Assembly (NCBI RefSeq): GCF_002368095.1
Contig: NZ_AP018227.1
Coordinates: 4,363,469-4,427,468, forward strand
DNA length: 64,000 nucleotides
Direction of reading: 5' to 3'
DNA from: Calothrix parasitica NIES-267
GTDB taxonomy: Bacteria > Cyanobacteriota > Cyanobacteriia > Cyanobacteriales > Nostocaceae
Shown: positions 36,223 through 45,156 of the stretch, piece after piece
How positions within the stretch are numbered: position 1 is the stretch's first letter
Layout of the letters: every line of letters starts with the position of its first letter
Notes under the pieces: generated by a model
The model's input: the letters and a program-made list of their open reading frames with translations, nothing else
Told to the model about the DNA's origin: nothing
The model's database searches: none
Translations under genes and position numbers: made by a program

Positions 36223-37245
36223 ATGAACAAGAAGATTCTGGTAACTGGAGGAGCCGGATATATTGGCTCTCATGTTGTACGTCAACTTGGTGAAGCTGGC
36301 TATGATGTGATTGTTTACGACAATTTTTCAACAGGTTGTGCTGATTCTATTCTTTATGGTGAGTTAGTTACCGGAGATTTAGCTGATACCGAGTTTCTAT
36401 ATAATGTTCTTTCTCAACATCAATTTAGCGCGGTACTTCATTTTGCTGCTAGTCTGATAGTACCTGAATCGGTTGCTCGTCCTTTAGATTATTACAGCAA
36501 CAATACTCGCAACACTCTGAACTTACTTCAATGCTGTCATCGGACTGGTATAAATAAAATTATTTTTTCTAGCACTGCTGCGGTTTATGGTGAACCAGAA
36601 AAAGTTCCAGTGACAGAATCAACTCCGACCCAGCCTATTAATCCCTATGGACGCTCAAAACTGATGAGCGAATGGCTGATTCAGGATTACGCCGCTGTTT
36701 CTGACCTTGAGTACGTAATCTTACGATATTTTAATGTAGCCGGAGCCGAACCTAGTGGCAGGTTGGGACAAATATCTGAGAATGCAACACACTTGATAAA
36801 AGTTGTTTGCGATGCAGCATTAAAACGCAGACCAGCAATCAAAATTTTTGGTACTGATTTTCAGACTCCCGACGGTACAGCAATTCGGGATTATATTCAC
36901 GTTGAAGATTTAGCATCAGCCCATCTGGATGCTTTGCGCTATTTAGAAAAAGGTAATCAAAGCGAAATATTTAACTGTGGTTACGGTAAAGGGTATAGCG
37001 TTCGTGAAGTAATCGAACGGGTGAAAGAAATTTCTGAAACTGACTTTTCAGTTATTGAAACTGAACGTCGTCCTGGAGACCCAGCTTGTGTGATGGCTGA
37101 ATCCGATAAAATTCGTCGTTTACTTAATTGGCAGCCTAAATACAATCAGTTAGATACAATTATTGCTACTACTTTAGCTTGGGAAATGCAAAAGAAAGCT
37201 AGAGAAAACAATTTAACAAATCTTACTTTATCAAAGATGCACTAA
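36223..37245 (+). CDS. galE: UDP-glucose 4-epimerase
   Basis: This extended SDR of 340 residues has the NAD motif GGAGYIG at 9-15, the catalytic Tyr142 and Lys146 in YGRSK, STAAVYGEP and the GalE-type C-terminus with GYSVREVIE and RRPGDPA. It interconverts UDP-glucose and UDP-galactose (or the N-acetyl forms). It follows the initiating transferase on the same strand and probably supplies its substrate. A strong terminator lies 165 bases downstream. Confidence 0.93.
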   Translation: MNKKILVTGGAGYIGSHVVRQLGEAGYDVIVYDNFSTGCADSILYGELVTGDLADTEFLYNVLSQHQFSAVLHFAASLIVPESVARPLDYYSNNTRNTLNLLQCCHRTGINKIIFSSTAAVYGEPEKVPVTESTPTQPINPYGRSKLMSEWLIQDYAAVSDLEYVILRYFNVAGAEPSGRLGQISENATHLIKVVCDAALKRRPAIKIFGTDFQTPDGTAIRDYIHVEDLASAHLDALRYLEKGNQSEIFNCGYGKGYSVREVIERVKEISETDFSVIETERRPGDPACVMAESDKIRRLLNWQPKYNQLDTIIATTLAWEMQKKARENNLTNLTLSKMH

Positions 37246-37249
37246 GTTC

Positions 37250-37345
37250 AGCCCATACAGATGGGCTTTGTAGCTATACTATAGTCCCAGCCCATAAGGC
37301 TGCGGGTGATTAAGCGCAAACTCATACAGAATTAGTATGAAAACA
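37250..37345. repeat. Dispersed palindromic repeat (ATACCA family)
   Basis: A GC-rich block after galE holds AGCCCATACAGATGGGCT-like inverted words and ends TTAAGCGCA with TCATACAGAATTAGTAT following. The end and core words match the element at 13071-13182, so it is a second copy of that family. Confidence 0.6.
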
Positions 37346-37410
37346 CGTTCCTCAAAAAAATAGCAAAAAATCTGCATAGAGGAAAATCCGATATTTTTAA
37401 TACTAGGATA

Positions 37411-37447
37411 AAAAATGCCACGGTGACTGAAATCATCGTGGCATTTT
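37411..37447. terminator. Bidirectional-looking terminator after galE
   Basis: AAAATGCCACG-GTGA pairs with TCAT-CGTGGCATTTT around CTGAAA: a 15-bp stem closing in an A-run on the left and a T-run on the right. It ends the transferase-galE unit and insulates the molybdoenzyme genes that start at 37544. Confidence 0.85.
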
Positions 37448-37543
37448 GTCTTCTAATATACAGAAAATACAACTACTAAATCTTAGATTACTGAGTTAAA
37501 ACTAGTAACGTGAGTTACATTTGTTCATAACACAATAAATATA

Positions 37544-38380
37544 ATGGATTTGCATAATGTAGATAATTATTTACTTCCTACAGATATTAATAAAGTTACT
37601 GATTGGGGTGAAGGTTGGAGTTGGTTGGCTGGAGGTACTTGGTTATTTTCGGAACCACAACCGGATATCAAAACTTTAGTAGATATACAGTCTTTGGGTT
37701 GGAATGAAATTGAGTTTATTAATTCCTCTCATTCTCAGCAAGGGGAACTATTAGCTATTGGTGCAACTTGTCCTTTAATTAAGTTAATAGAATATCCTTG
37801 GTTGTCTGAATATATTGCTGTAGAAGGTTTTAAAGGGGCGATAAATGCCCTTTCGGCTTCATTAAAGGTAGTAAATACAGCCACTGTGGGAGGTAATATT
37901 TGTCTGGCATTATCGGTAGGAACTATTGCGCCTATAATGGTAGCGTTGAATGCTAGTTATGAGATTTGGAATCGTAAAGGAAAATCGCGAATTGTTAGAG
38001 CAAAAGATTTTCAAATCGGTTTTCGTCAAACGGTTTTGCAATCTGGAGAATTATTACGAAGAGTTTTAATTCCTGTAGAAAATTTAAAATGGCAAGTTGA
38101 TTATAAACGCTTTGGAATTGCAGCGAGTGACCCTGCTTTAGCTATTGTTGTAAGTGCTTATAATTCGGCTGTAAAAAAATTGCGTTTGGTTATCGCTGCG
38201 AGTGTTGCTGCACCAATTTTGTTGGAATTTGAAGGTGATTTAGAGACGAATTTTAATTATGTCTCTTCTTTAAGGAATATGCATTTTATTGAAGATATGA
38301 GAGCTAGTGCTGTTTATCGTCGCGAAATCACACAAGTTTTGATTAAACAATGTTTGGAGCAATTAACAATCAGCAATTAA
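37544..38380 (+). CDS. Molybdoenzyme FAD-binding subunit (XdhB/CoxM-like)
   Basis: This 278-residue FAD-binding subunit of the xanthine dehydrogenase family has the FAD-site segment GGTWLF near the start and ATVGGNICLALSVG (the usual A-T-x-GGN loop) near residue 115, then DYKRFGIAASDPA. It would pass electrons from the iron-sulfur domains of the next gene product to NAD or another acceptor. The stop codon TAA lies within a heptamer repeat, so the last residues (TISN) derive from repeat sequence. The next gene starts 36 bases later on the same strand, and the two form an operon. Confidence 0.88.
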   Translation: MDLHNVDNYLLPTDINKVTDWGEGWSWLAGGTWLFSEPQPDIKTLVDIQSLGWNEIEFINSSHSQQGELLAIGATCPLIKLIEYPWLSEYIAVEGFKGAINALSASLKVVNTATVGGNICLALSVGTIAPIMVALNASYEIWNRKGKSRIVRAKDFQIGFRQTVLQSGELLRRVLIPVENLKWQVDYKRFGIAASDPALAIVVSAYNSAVKKLRLVIAASVAAPILLEFEGDLETNFNYVSSLRNMHFIEDMRASAVYRREITQVLIKQCLEQLTISN

Positions 38381-38404
38381 CAATTACCAATTACCAATTA
38401 CCAA
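38377..38404. repeat. Heptamer repeat over a stop codon
   Basis: Three to four copies of CAATTAC/CAATTAA run across the stop of the FAD-subunit gene and fill the gap before the next gene. The unit is the same as at 2944-2976 (STRR type). Confidence 0.8.
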
Positions 38405-38416
38405 CTTTCGATATAT

Positions 38417-41059
38417 ATGCAACCTCTAAATTTCAAAGTTAATAACCAACATCACAGCACAACTTGTCATCCCGGAAGCAGTTTGCTTTCTGTCCTTCGT
38501 CAGCTTAATTACTTCGGGGTACATCGGGTTTGCGAAACTGGTGATTGTGGAGCTTGCACTGTCTGGGTAAATGATACACCCATACATAGCTGTATTTACC
38601 CAGCGATGAGAATTAGAGAAAAATCTATAACTACCATCGAAGGGTTATCAACAACTAACGAATTAGCACCAGTACAACAAGCATTTTTGAAAGCTCAAGG
38701 ATTCCAATGCGGGTTTTGTACTCCGGGAATGATTATGAGTTCCGTGAAGTTTCCTCAAAGGTCAAGAGAAGAAATACTTACTTGTATGAAAGGTAACTTG
38801 TGTCGCTGTACCGGCTACCAATCAATAATTGAAAGTATTTTACTTTATCAAAAGTCAAATGGACGTGACACCGTTGCCACGCCAGCAATACTCACACCAC
38901 ACTCCGTTGGAGAAAGCGTTCCCAAACAAGATGGAACTGCAATCATCACAGGTAAAGCATACTACACTGCTGATAATTTGCAATCCGGATTATTACATTT
39001 AAAAGTTATGCGCTCTCCCATACCCCATGGAAAAATCCGCAATATTAAGGTTGACAGAGCAAAAGCGCTTGAAGGGGTAATTGATATCTTTACATACAAA
39101 GATGTTCCGAGAATACCCTATACTACCGCTGGACATGCTGACCCAGTTCCCGACCCTTTAGACCATTATTTATTAGATAATAAAGTGCGTTTTGTGGGGG
39201 ATAGGGTTGCTGCTGTGGTGGCTGAGTCGGTGGAGATTGCGAAAAAAGCCTGCGAATTAATTGAGGTTGATTACGAAGTTTTACCCTACGTTATCAATCC
39301 GATAGAAGCGATGAAAGATGATAGCGTTGTTATTCATGATGAACCAGAATCTCACCAAATTCCCGATAGAAATCATAATATTGCAGGTGAGATATTTTTG
39401 GAATCGGGAAATGTAGAACAAGGTTTTATGGAAGCGGATTTAATAGTAGAAAATACGTATACTTTACCAGCAGTACAACACGTTCATTTAGAGCCTCATG
39501 TAACGGTAACACATTTGGAATCGGATGGTACTTTAGTTGTTCGTAGCAGTACCCAAGTACCGTTTCACTGTCAAAGACTATTATCGCAACTTTTCAATAT
39601 TCCTCAAGATAAAATCCGCGTTTATAAACCACAACTTGGTGGTGGTTTTGGCAATAAACAAGAAATATTAACAGAAGATTTATGTGCTTTAGCGACTTTA
39701 CGTACTGGTCAACCCGTACAGTGGGAGATGACCAGAAATGAAGAATTTACCGCTACAAATAGCCGTCATGCAATGACAATTAGATTAAAAACTGGAGTCA
39801 AAGCAGATGGTACAATTATTGCTCAAGACTTAAAAATCATTGCTAATACCGGTGCTTACGGCAATCATGGTAAGACAGTGGTATTTTTATCTGGTTATAT
39901 TCCTTTGGGTTTATACCGTTGCGATAACAAAAGATTTACAGCACATGCCGTTTATACTAATACTATGCCTGGAGGTGCATTTCGTGGTTACGGTGCAACT
40001 CAAGGGACTTTTGCAATGGAATCTCAAGTTGATGATATTGCCAATCAATTAGGCATTGATGTTATAGAAATAAGACAGAAAAATTTAATTCGTCCGGGAA
40101 ATTTAGTTAGTTTAGGAAACGATGGAGAGCATTTTAATTTGATTGGTAGCTATGCTGTGGAAGAATGTTTTGCTCAAGTAATTAAATCTTTAAATTACAT
40201 TCCCGGTCAACCTCCAGTTATCAATAAAAATCGCCGTCGTGGCGTTGGTTTTGCTGTTTCTATGCAGGGAAGCGGCTTGTGTAAAATTCACACTGCTTGC
40301 GTTAAGTTATCGCGGTTAGCTAATGGTAAATATGAGTTAAGAACGGGTTCGGTTGATGTTGGTACTGGTTCCGATACAACTTTACGACAAATTGCAGCAG
40401 AAGTTTTGGGAGTGAGCGTTACTGACATCAAAATTATTTCTGGGGATACGCAATTGACACCCTTCGATGCGGGTTCTTATGCTTCTGCAACCATGTATAT
40501 TTCCGGACAAGCTGTTAAGTTAGCAGCAGAGAAATTAAAGCGGAAAATAGCAGGTCAAGTTGTACCACAAGGGATAATTGAAGTTGAAGAAAGTTATACA
40601 GCAGATGAAGCAACGTTAACTTTTGCGGTTCAAGGTGTGGAAGTTGAAGTTGATATTGAAACCGGAAAAGTAGAAGTATTGAGATGCATTCAAGCAATTG
40701 ATATCGGTAAAGCAATTAATCCCAAAATTTGCGAAGGACAAGCAACCGGAGGAATTGCGATGGGAATTGGTTATGCTTTAACCGAAGAATTATTATTTGA
40801 CGAACAAGGAAGAATAACTAATCCAAAATTAAGAGAATATCGCATCCCCACAGCGGCAGATATGCCACCAATGGAAATATTTTTAATCGAAAAAACCGAC
40901 CCCTACGGCCCATTTGGTGCTAAAGGTGTAGGAGAAATTACAACTAATTGCACCGCTCCAGCAATCAGAAATGCAATTGCTCATGCTACAGGTGCAAAAT
41001 TACGACAATTACCAATGACACCCGAAAGAGTTTGGAAAAAATTAGCGGTTAGTGGTTAG
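38417..41059 (+). CDS. Fused [2Fe-2S]-molybdopterin subunit, xanthine dehydrogenase-like
   Basis: This 880-residue fusion has a plant-type [2Fe-2S] domain with Cys39, 44, 47 and 59, a second [2Fe-2S] domain with Cys98, 101, 129 and 131, then the molybdopterin domain from about 165. The catalytic-end motif GAKGVGE places the active-site glutamate at Glu840, and QLGGGFGNKQE and GAFRGYGATQ are the usual cofactor loops. With the FAD subunit upstream it forms a complete electron path, so purine or aldehyde hydroxylation is expected. The nearby ureidoglycolate lyase gene favours hypoxanthine/xanthine. The region at about 700-720, before IIEVEESY, is shorter than in typical large subunits. Molybdenum-cofactor maturation genes are not in the window. 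Confidence 0.9.
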   Translation: MQPLNFKVNNQHHSTTCHPGSSLLSVLRQLNYFGVHRVCETGDCGACTVWVNDTPIHSCIYPAMRIREKSITTIEGLSTTNELAPVQQAFLKAQGFQCGFCTPGMIMSSVKFPQRSREEILTCMKGNLCRCTGYQSIIESILLYQKSNGRDTVATPAILTPHSVGESVPKQDGTAIITGKAYYTADNLQSGLLHLKVMRSPIPHGKIRNIKVDRAKALEGVIDIFTYKDVPRIPYTTAGHADPVPDPLDHYLLDNKVRFVGDRVAAVVAESVEIAKKACELIEVDYEVLPYVINPIEAMKDDSVVIHDEPESHQIPDRNHNIAGEIFLESGNVEQGFMEADLIVENTYTLPAVQHVHLEPHVTVTHLESDGTLVVRSSTQVPFHCQRLLSQLFNIPQDKIRVYKPQLGGGFGNKQEILTEDLCALATLRTGQPVQWEMTRNEEFTATNSRHAMTIRLKTGVKADGTIIAQDLKIIANTGAYGNHGKTVVFLSGYIPLGLYRCDNKRFTAHAVYTNTMPGGAFRGYGATQGTFAMESQVDDIANQLGIDVIEIRQKNLIRPGNLVSLGNDGEHFNLIGSYAVEECFAQVIKSLNYIPGQPPVINKNRRRGVGFAVSMQGSGLCKIHTACVKLSRLANGKYELRTGSVDVGTGSDTTLRQIAAEVLGVSVTDIKIISGDTQLTPFDAGSYASATMYISGQAVKLAAEKLKRKIAGQVVPQGIIEVEESYTADEATLTFAVQGVEVEVDIETGKVEVLRCIQAIDIGKAINPKICEGQATGGIAMGIGYALTEELLFDEQGRITNPKLREYRIPTAADMPPMEIFLIEKTDPYGPFGAKGVGEITTNCTAPAIRNAIAHATGAKLRQLPMTPERVWKKLAVSG

Positions 41060-41099
41060 TTATTTAGTTATTTATTTATTTATTTTTGTTTACTGTTTA

Positions 41100-41651
41100 C
41101 TATTTCGTTCTTAAATCAGCAACGGTAGCGTTAATATCGTAATTAAAGCCTTCTATTTTAGCTGGACTCCCGATTTTAACCAAGCTTTCACCCAGCACTG
41201 CACCAGTATTTTGGATTTGGGCTTTTCCAGTCAATGTGATAAAAATGTCTGTTTGAAACTTCGCGCTGGGGTCTGGTAATTCTTTTACCGAACCATCGGG
41301 TTGAGTTACATTGATAGTGATTGGTAACTGCTTGACGGATTTTATCGTCATTAATCCGGAGGGTTTATTATCGATTATCAGGTCAGTTTTTTGACCACTT
41401 TTTAAACTTGTTTCCAAGAAATCTTCAGGACGAAGTAAATTTAAACCATCCACAAATAAATCAACTTCTATGGGCTTAGTCGCGGTATTAACCTGAGCAT
41501 CGGAAGCAGCTATATTAGAGAACATAATTAGGGAAGCGAACATCAGCACCGTTAATGTGGTGAAGCCAGCTATAATTATTGAGGAAAGCTTCTTATTGAA
41601 AATGCTTCTCACCCAAGCAGAATTAAAACCATTAGCATTCCAAATTACCAT
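41100..41651 (-). CDS. DUF4330 membrane-anchored protein
   Basis: This protein of 183 residues has one N-terminal membrane segment (about 25-50) and a beta-rich extracytoplasmic domain of the cyanobacterial DUF4330 type, with KPIEVDLFVDGL, KSVKQLPITINV, LPDPSAKF and a C-terminal KIEGFNYDINATV. The function of the family is unknown. The ATG at 41651 is preferred over a TTG eight codons upstream. It is convergent with the molybdoenzyme operon and does not appear to belong to it. Confidence 0.75.
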   Translation of the reverse strand: MVIWNANGFNSAWVRSIFNKKLSSIIIAGFTTLTVLMFASLIMFSNIAASDAQVNTATKPIEVDLFVDGLNLLRPEDFLETSLKSGQKTDLIIDNKPSGLMTIKSVKQLPITINVTQPDGSVKELPDPSAKFQTDIFITLTGKAQIQNTGAVLGESLVKIGSPAKIEGFNYDINATVADLRTK

Positions 41652-41862
41652 TAAAATAAATGCCTTTTGATGCAAATTGGGTAAATAAAATCAAGTCAAC
41701 GAGTCAGAATGTTGAGCTTTCATACGATACTAGCGCAACAGTTGACAAATGAGTAATATAAAAGTCTAATATGTATTAATTACTAGTTTATGTTGCAAGA
41801 CTATGACTAGTAAGTAACTAAAAATACTTTAGAAAATTTAACTTAATGCTGGGGTGAAGCTA

Positions 41863-42027
41863 ATGTCTACCGTTTATTTGAAGGAAGAAGAGACTTTACA
41901 AGTAAGTATGGAAGATTTGGAAAAGTATCTTTATGAAAATCACGAGAGGATAGGGAATCGTCGCAAGAAATTACATAGACTTCCGATAATAGATGTTAGA
42001 GATAATTCAACTAAGGGAAGTAATTAA
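41863..42027 (+). CDS. Small 54-residue acidic/basic protein
   Basis: The frame starts at ATG 41863 (MSTVYLKEEETLQVSMEDLE...) and ends at TAA 42025-42027. GGGGTGAAG lies 7-15 bases upstream as a ribosome site. The protein is not recognised; it is charged, with an acidic first half that looks helical and a basic patch, GNRRKKLHR, in the middle, which could bind nucleic acid or a partner. It has no membrane segment. Support comes from the ribosome site, codon-like composition and lack of overlap with other genes. Confidence 0.55.
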   Translation: MSTVYLKEEETLQVSMEDLEKYLYENHERIGNRRKKLHRLPIIDVRDNSTKGSN

Positions 42028-42093
42028 TTGTTTTAAATGAAAAAATAAATTAAATAATATATTACTTATCTGAGTCATCCCAGATAATTAAAC

Positions 42094-42135
42094 TTCTAGT
42101 ACGTTCGCTGTTTTTATCGCGCAAACGTACTAGAA
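42094..42135. repeat. Hairpin between convergent genes
   Basis: TTCTAGTACGTT pairs exactly with AACGTACTAGAA around a 17-base loop that itself contains TCGC/GCGC. It lies between the 54-residue gene and the end of the ureidoglycolate lyase gene and may end transcription from both sides, though no strong T-run follows. Confidence 0.65.
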
Positions 42136-42205
42136 TCTGCTTTGAAAATTGGGATGCTTCTTTATTTACTAGCTTTTACCTTGATAGCTGTGGTTTGTCG
42201 ATGGC

Positions 42206-42700
42206 TTAAACAATCTCAAACTCTAACTGATGGCTTTTCAAAAAACTATGAGTAAAGTGGTCAACTTCATTAGTGTTGCTTAATTCTAAGTTGTAAAAGT
42301 CAACTTGTTCGTGTTCAAAATAGGGACCAGCGTGCCACGTTCCGACATTCAATTTAATAAAACAATTTCCGGGAATGCGAAAGGCTGCAATATTTTCTAA
42401 AGCAGGTTCATCTATATTATTATTAGGTGGGCAAACTGCCATTAGCCAATCTTTACCGGCTAAAGAACCCAAGCATTGAGTACATTTTGCGTGACGGGTA
42501 ATATTATGAAACTTATTTCCGCGTCCCTGCAATTGCATAATATAAAATCTGGGAATACCTTTATCAAGTACTAATTGAGCATCTTCTGCATCGAATAGTT
42601 TCCCATCTTTGCTGGGGAAAATAACTTGACCGTAAGGTTGAAAGTTTTCTAAGGTTATAGTTTGTGCTGATAACTGTTTTATTGTTTTTATATTAGCCAT
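42206..42700 (-). CDS. allA: Ureidoglycolate lyase (AllA family)
   Basis: The 164-residue cupin-like protein matches the AllA family, which cleaves ureidoglycolate to glyoxylate and urea in purine degradation. Seen features are ENFQPYGQVI, FHNITRHAKCTQCLGSL, WLMAVCPP, and FIKLNVGTWHAGPYF with the metal-site-like His. The ATG at 42700 (MANIKTIKQL) is chosen; an upstream ATG at 42760 would extend into the opposite gene. Its start codon is only five bases from that of the divergent P-loop gene. Together with the molybdoenzyme it suggests use of purines or ureides as nitrogen source. Confidence 0.85.
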   Translation of the reverse strand: MANIKTIKQLSAQTITLENFQPYGQVIFPSKDGKLFDAEDAQLVLDKGIPRFYIMQLQGRGNKFHNITRHAKCTQCLGSLAGKDWLMAVCPPNNNIDEPALENIAAFRIPGNCFIKLNVGTWHAGPYFEHEQVDFYNLELSNTNEVDHFTHSFLKSHQLEFEIV

Positions 42701-42705
42701 TGTAT

Positions 42706-43245
42706 ATGAAAACAGTTGTAATTGGTGGAGTTTGTAGAACTGGTAAATCAAGGTTAGCAAATAAAATTTTTCAAAATACTAAATCAACGGTGTTTCATGG
42801 CGACCATTTGATGAATATTTTATACAATGGTTTTCCGGATTCAGTTAAAGATGAATTCCCCAAGGTATTAATAAAACTGATTAGAAATATGGGGAAGGAG
42901 TTTGGCTATACAAGAATATTTGAATCTTGCCATGTTGACCCAATTATTACCAAAAGCAAGTTAAATTATCCCAGCTATATTTTTTTATTTCTCGGATATC
43001 CGCAAGTAAATATTGATAACAAAATTCGAGAATTACGAGAATATGGTGCGAATCATCCTGAATGCTGGACTAACCAACACGATGATGATTCGTTAATTTC
43101 ACATATAAAAGAATATATCGAACTCAGTCGAGAGCAACAAATAAAATGTCAGCAAGCGAATATTCTTTATTTTGATACTTCGGATAACTTTAATGATGTT
43201 TGGAATCAAGCTTATGAATATGTAATGCAGAAGTTGGATGAATAA
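42706..43245 (+). CDS. P-loop kinase-like protein
   Basis: This small P-loop NTPase of 179 residues has Walker A GGVCRTGKSRLA at the start, VFHGDHLMN after it and a kinase-like FLFLGYP strand in the middle. The layout resembles small-molecule kinases such as 2-phosphoglycerate, nucleoside or shikimate kinases; the substrate is not recognised. The ATG at 42706 is preferred over a TTG six bases upstream. It is divergent from allA with start codons five bases apart, so at least one of the two promoters must lie inside the other gene. Confidence 0.7.
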   Translation: MKTVVIGGVCRTGKSRLANKIFQNTKSTVFHGDHLMNILYNGFPDSVKDEFPKVLIKLIRNMGKEFGYTRIFESCHVDPIITKSKLNYPSYIFLFLGYPQVNIDNKIRELREYGANHPECWTNQHDDDSLISHIKEYIELSREQQIKCQQANILYFDTSDNFNDVWNQAYEYVMQKLDE

Positions 43246-43550
43246 TTTTGATTTATGATTTATTCAAGACGCAAGTTTAAGTTAGACTGGGTTGGGACTA
43301 TCCTAGTTAAGCTTCGGCAAAACTTGAGCGTTAGTTAAAAGCAAAAAAATACATAAGCTGATTCGACTTAAAGATATAGATGAGTGAAAGATATAGGAGA
43401 TAGTCGAAATGAACCGAATTAATTTTTTATCCAAAAATCCTTACATCAAGTATTACCCAAAGGCAAAATAATAAGATAATCGGGGAAAATTGTAATGGGT
43501 GTAGCATCAAAATATTGGATTTTAGTAAGGATTGACAGTTTTAGTCGCTG
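43246..43550. other. Intergenic region before gene debris
   Basis: I see no gene. The stretch may once have held the N-terminal part and promoter of the broken sigma-like gene that becomes recognisable from about 43551, but no homology could be read here. Confidence 0.35.
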
Positions 43551-44913
43551 TAAAAGTGAAATACTCGAAGCAGCGAAAGTTTTTTTGACGAGCAATTCCC
43601 CACCATAGCACAGCAAAAGGAAATACCAGATAGAAATATTCAACGTCAACTTATACAATGGTATCAGTCAAATGACCATCGTGGTGAGATGGCTGAAAAA
43701 TGTTTGCGCTGCTTTGTCTCGAACGTGCTTAAAGAAAGCTGCATCCTCTTAGAGCAGAAGTTTAGCGAAAAACACTACCTTTACAGTACTGAATTATTAC
43801 CGCTGGTGCTCGATACTACTCATAGCAATCAAGGTAGCGAATCTCTTACCACTTACATTTTGTCAACATTTAACCCAGATAAAAGTAATTTATCGACTTG
43901 GGTAACAGTTATTTTCAAAAGCTGTAACGCTGTTAAACAATCTTTAAAAGAACATGGAATTGTCCAATCAGTTAATTGTACAATTCTTCGCTATACAACT
44001 CACACAAGATTAAAGCGGGTTCTATCGAGTTTGCAGTTAACATCTATTGAAATTGCTAAAGCTGTGAAATTGTTCGATAGTTTTCACCCGGTTTATTGTA
44101 CTCAATTATCCAAGCACCGCAAAGCTAAACCTGATAGTAAATTTAATATAGCGTTTATCAAGCAACTGAGGTGCAGCGATTAACTCATCCCGATAAAGCT
44201 GTGCTTTGTCTCCCCTCTCCTTAATAAGGAGAGGGGTTGGGGGTGAGGTTTTAAAATGTACTTCAATAGACTGGGAAACGCTATACTACTAAATATCCTC
44301 AACCAACAAAGGAGCAACTCAATCAAATTGCAGAAATTTTATCTGGAGATACAGAATACAGTTCTAATACAAAAACCATTTCTTCAGAATAAATATTAGA
44401 AGAACTACAAAAACTTGCGAATATATTACGAGAAACTTGGACTCAAACCCAGCAACAAGTTCAGAAGGAAAGTAATAATAAGAAAACAATAACAAAACTA
44501 CCAGATTTCTGTATTGAACCACTTAATAATTGCTTGCATGAATCTGTAAAGCAGGTAGTTCAAACTCGCTTTAATTATCTTCAACGTAAAGGAACTGAGA
44601 AAGGAAAGGAACAAGCTAAAAGATATCTGGAAGCTTTACATTTATTCCACTGTAATGGAGTTGCATTAAAAAAAATAGCTTTTCAATTAGGATTTACCGA
44701 CCAACCTCATTTGAATCGTCTGCTCAAACTCAAAATCCTGACAAACTACTCGAATTAGATACACGAATTCAAAATTTGTTTGGTCAAGAAATTGATGAAT
44801 TAATTAAGGATGCAAAAAAAGAAGCTAAAAACGGATATAGGTTAGTTATGAATAGCTACTTAGCTCGGTCAATTAATCAGTTTATCAACAAATGTCCGCA
44901 TTTTAATAACTAG
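43551..44913 (+). pseudogene. Broken sigma-factor-like gene
   Basis: The remnant is of the same family as the intact protein at 9705-11156. Frame 1 (to 44183) reads QRQLIQWYQSNDHRG and LRCFVSNVLKESCILLEQ, then LSTFNPDKSNLSTWV. A second frame holds PTKEQLNQIAEILSG, a stop TAA at 44390-44392, ILEELQKLANILRE and LEALHLFHCNGVALKKIAF with LNRLLKLK. A third frame from about 44734 reads NPDKLLELDTRIQ to the end at 44913. The family order is kept, but two frameshifts, one nonsense codon and a probable deletion break it, and no ATG is found before 43689. A palindrome at 44212-44236 sits at the first break. Confidence 0.82.
44212..44236. repeat. Palindrome CCCCTCTCCTTA/TAAGGAGAGGGG
   Basis: This is a 12-bp perfect inverted repeat around one base. 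It is the uninterrupted form of the target invaded at 13269-13532. Here it lies at the first frame break of the sigma-like pseudogene, so its insertion may have caused the damage. Confidence 0.85.
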
Positions 44914-44934
44914 AAAGGCGTTTATCTATCTTAT

Positions 44935-45087
44935 ATGGGTGCGGGTGCTAGCACCGACAGCGACACTTTTGACCACATTAGATTCAATAATAATACCAGT
45001 AGTTTTGCATTTGAAGACTTAGCTAACGGTGGTAACCAAGATTTTGATGATATAAAAATCAAGATAGAGTTTAATCCCATAGCATAG
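44935..45087 (+). pseudogene. C-terminal fragment of a DUF4114 protein
   Basis: The 50-codon frame contains FAFEDLANGGNQDFDDI, the conserved end of the DUF4114 domain found in large secreted cyanobacterial proteins. The full domain and any upstream part are missing, so it is a remnant rather than a small gene, although an ATG starts the frame. It directly follows the sigma-like pseudogene, marking 43.5-45.1 kb as decayed DNA. Confidence 0.7.
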
Positions 45088-45092
45088 GATTA

Positions 45093-45126
45093 AGAAACCC
45101 GGTTTTTCCAAAAAAACCGGGTTTCT
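45093..45126. terminator. Hairpin with A/T-runs after the PKS cluster
   Basis: AGAAACCCGGTTTTT pairs with AAAAACCGGGTTTCT around a short loop. It lies about 30 bases beyond the stop of the thioester-reductase gene read on the minus strand and could end that operon. The word AAACCCGGTTTCT also occurs in the MITE at 14743-14878, so it may be a repeat used as terminator. Confidence 0.65.
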
Positions 45127-45156
45127 AGTTAATTACGAATTAAAAATGACCTATTA

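Noticed and set aside
43446..43658. Minus-strand 70-codon frame
   Set aside because: It overlaps the recognisable plus-strand remnant of the sigma-like gene and has no ribosome site or domain.
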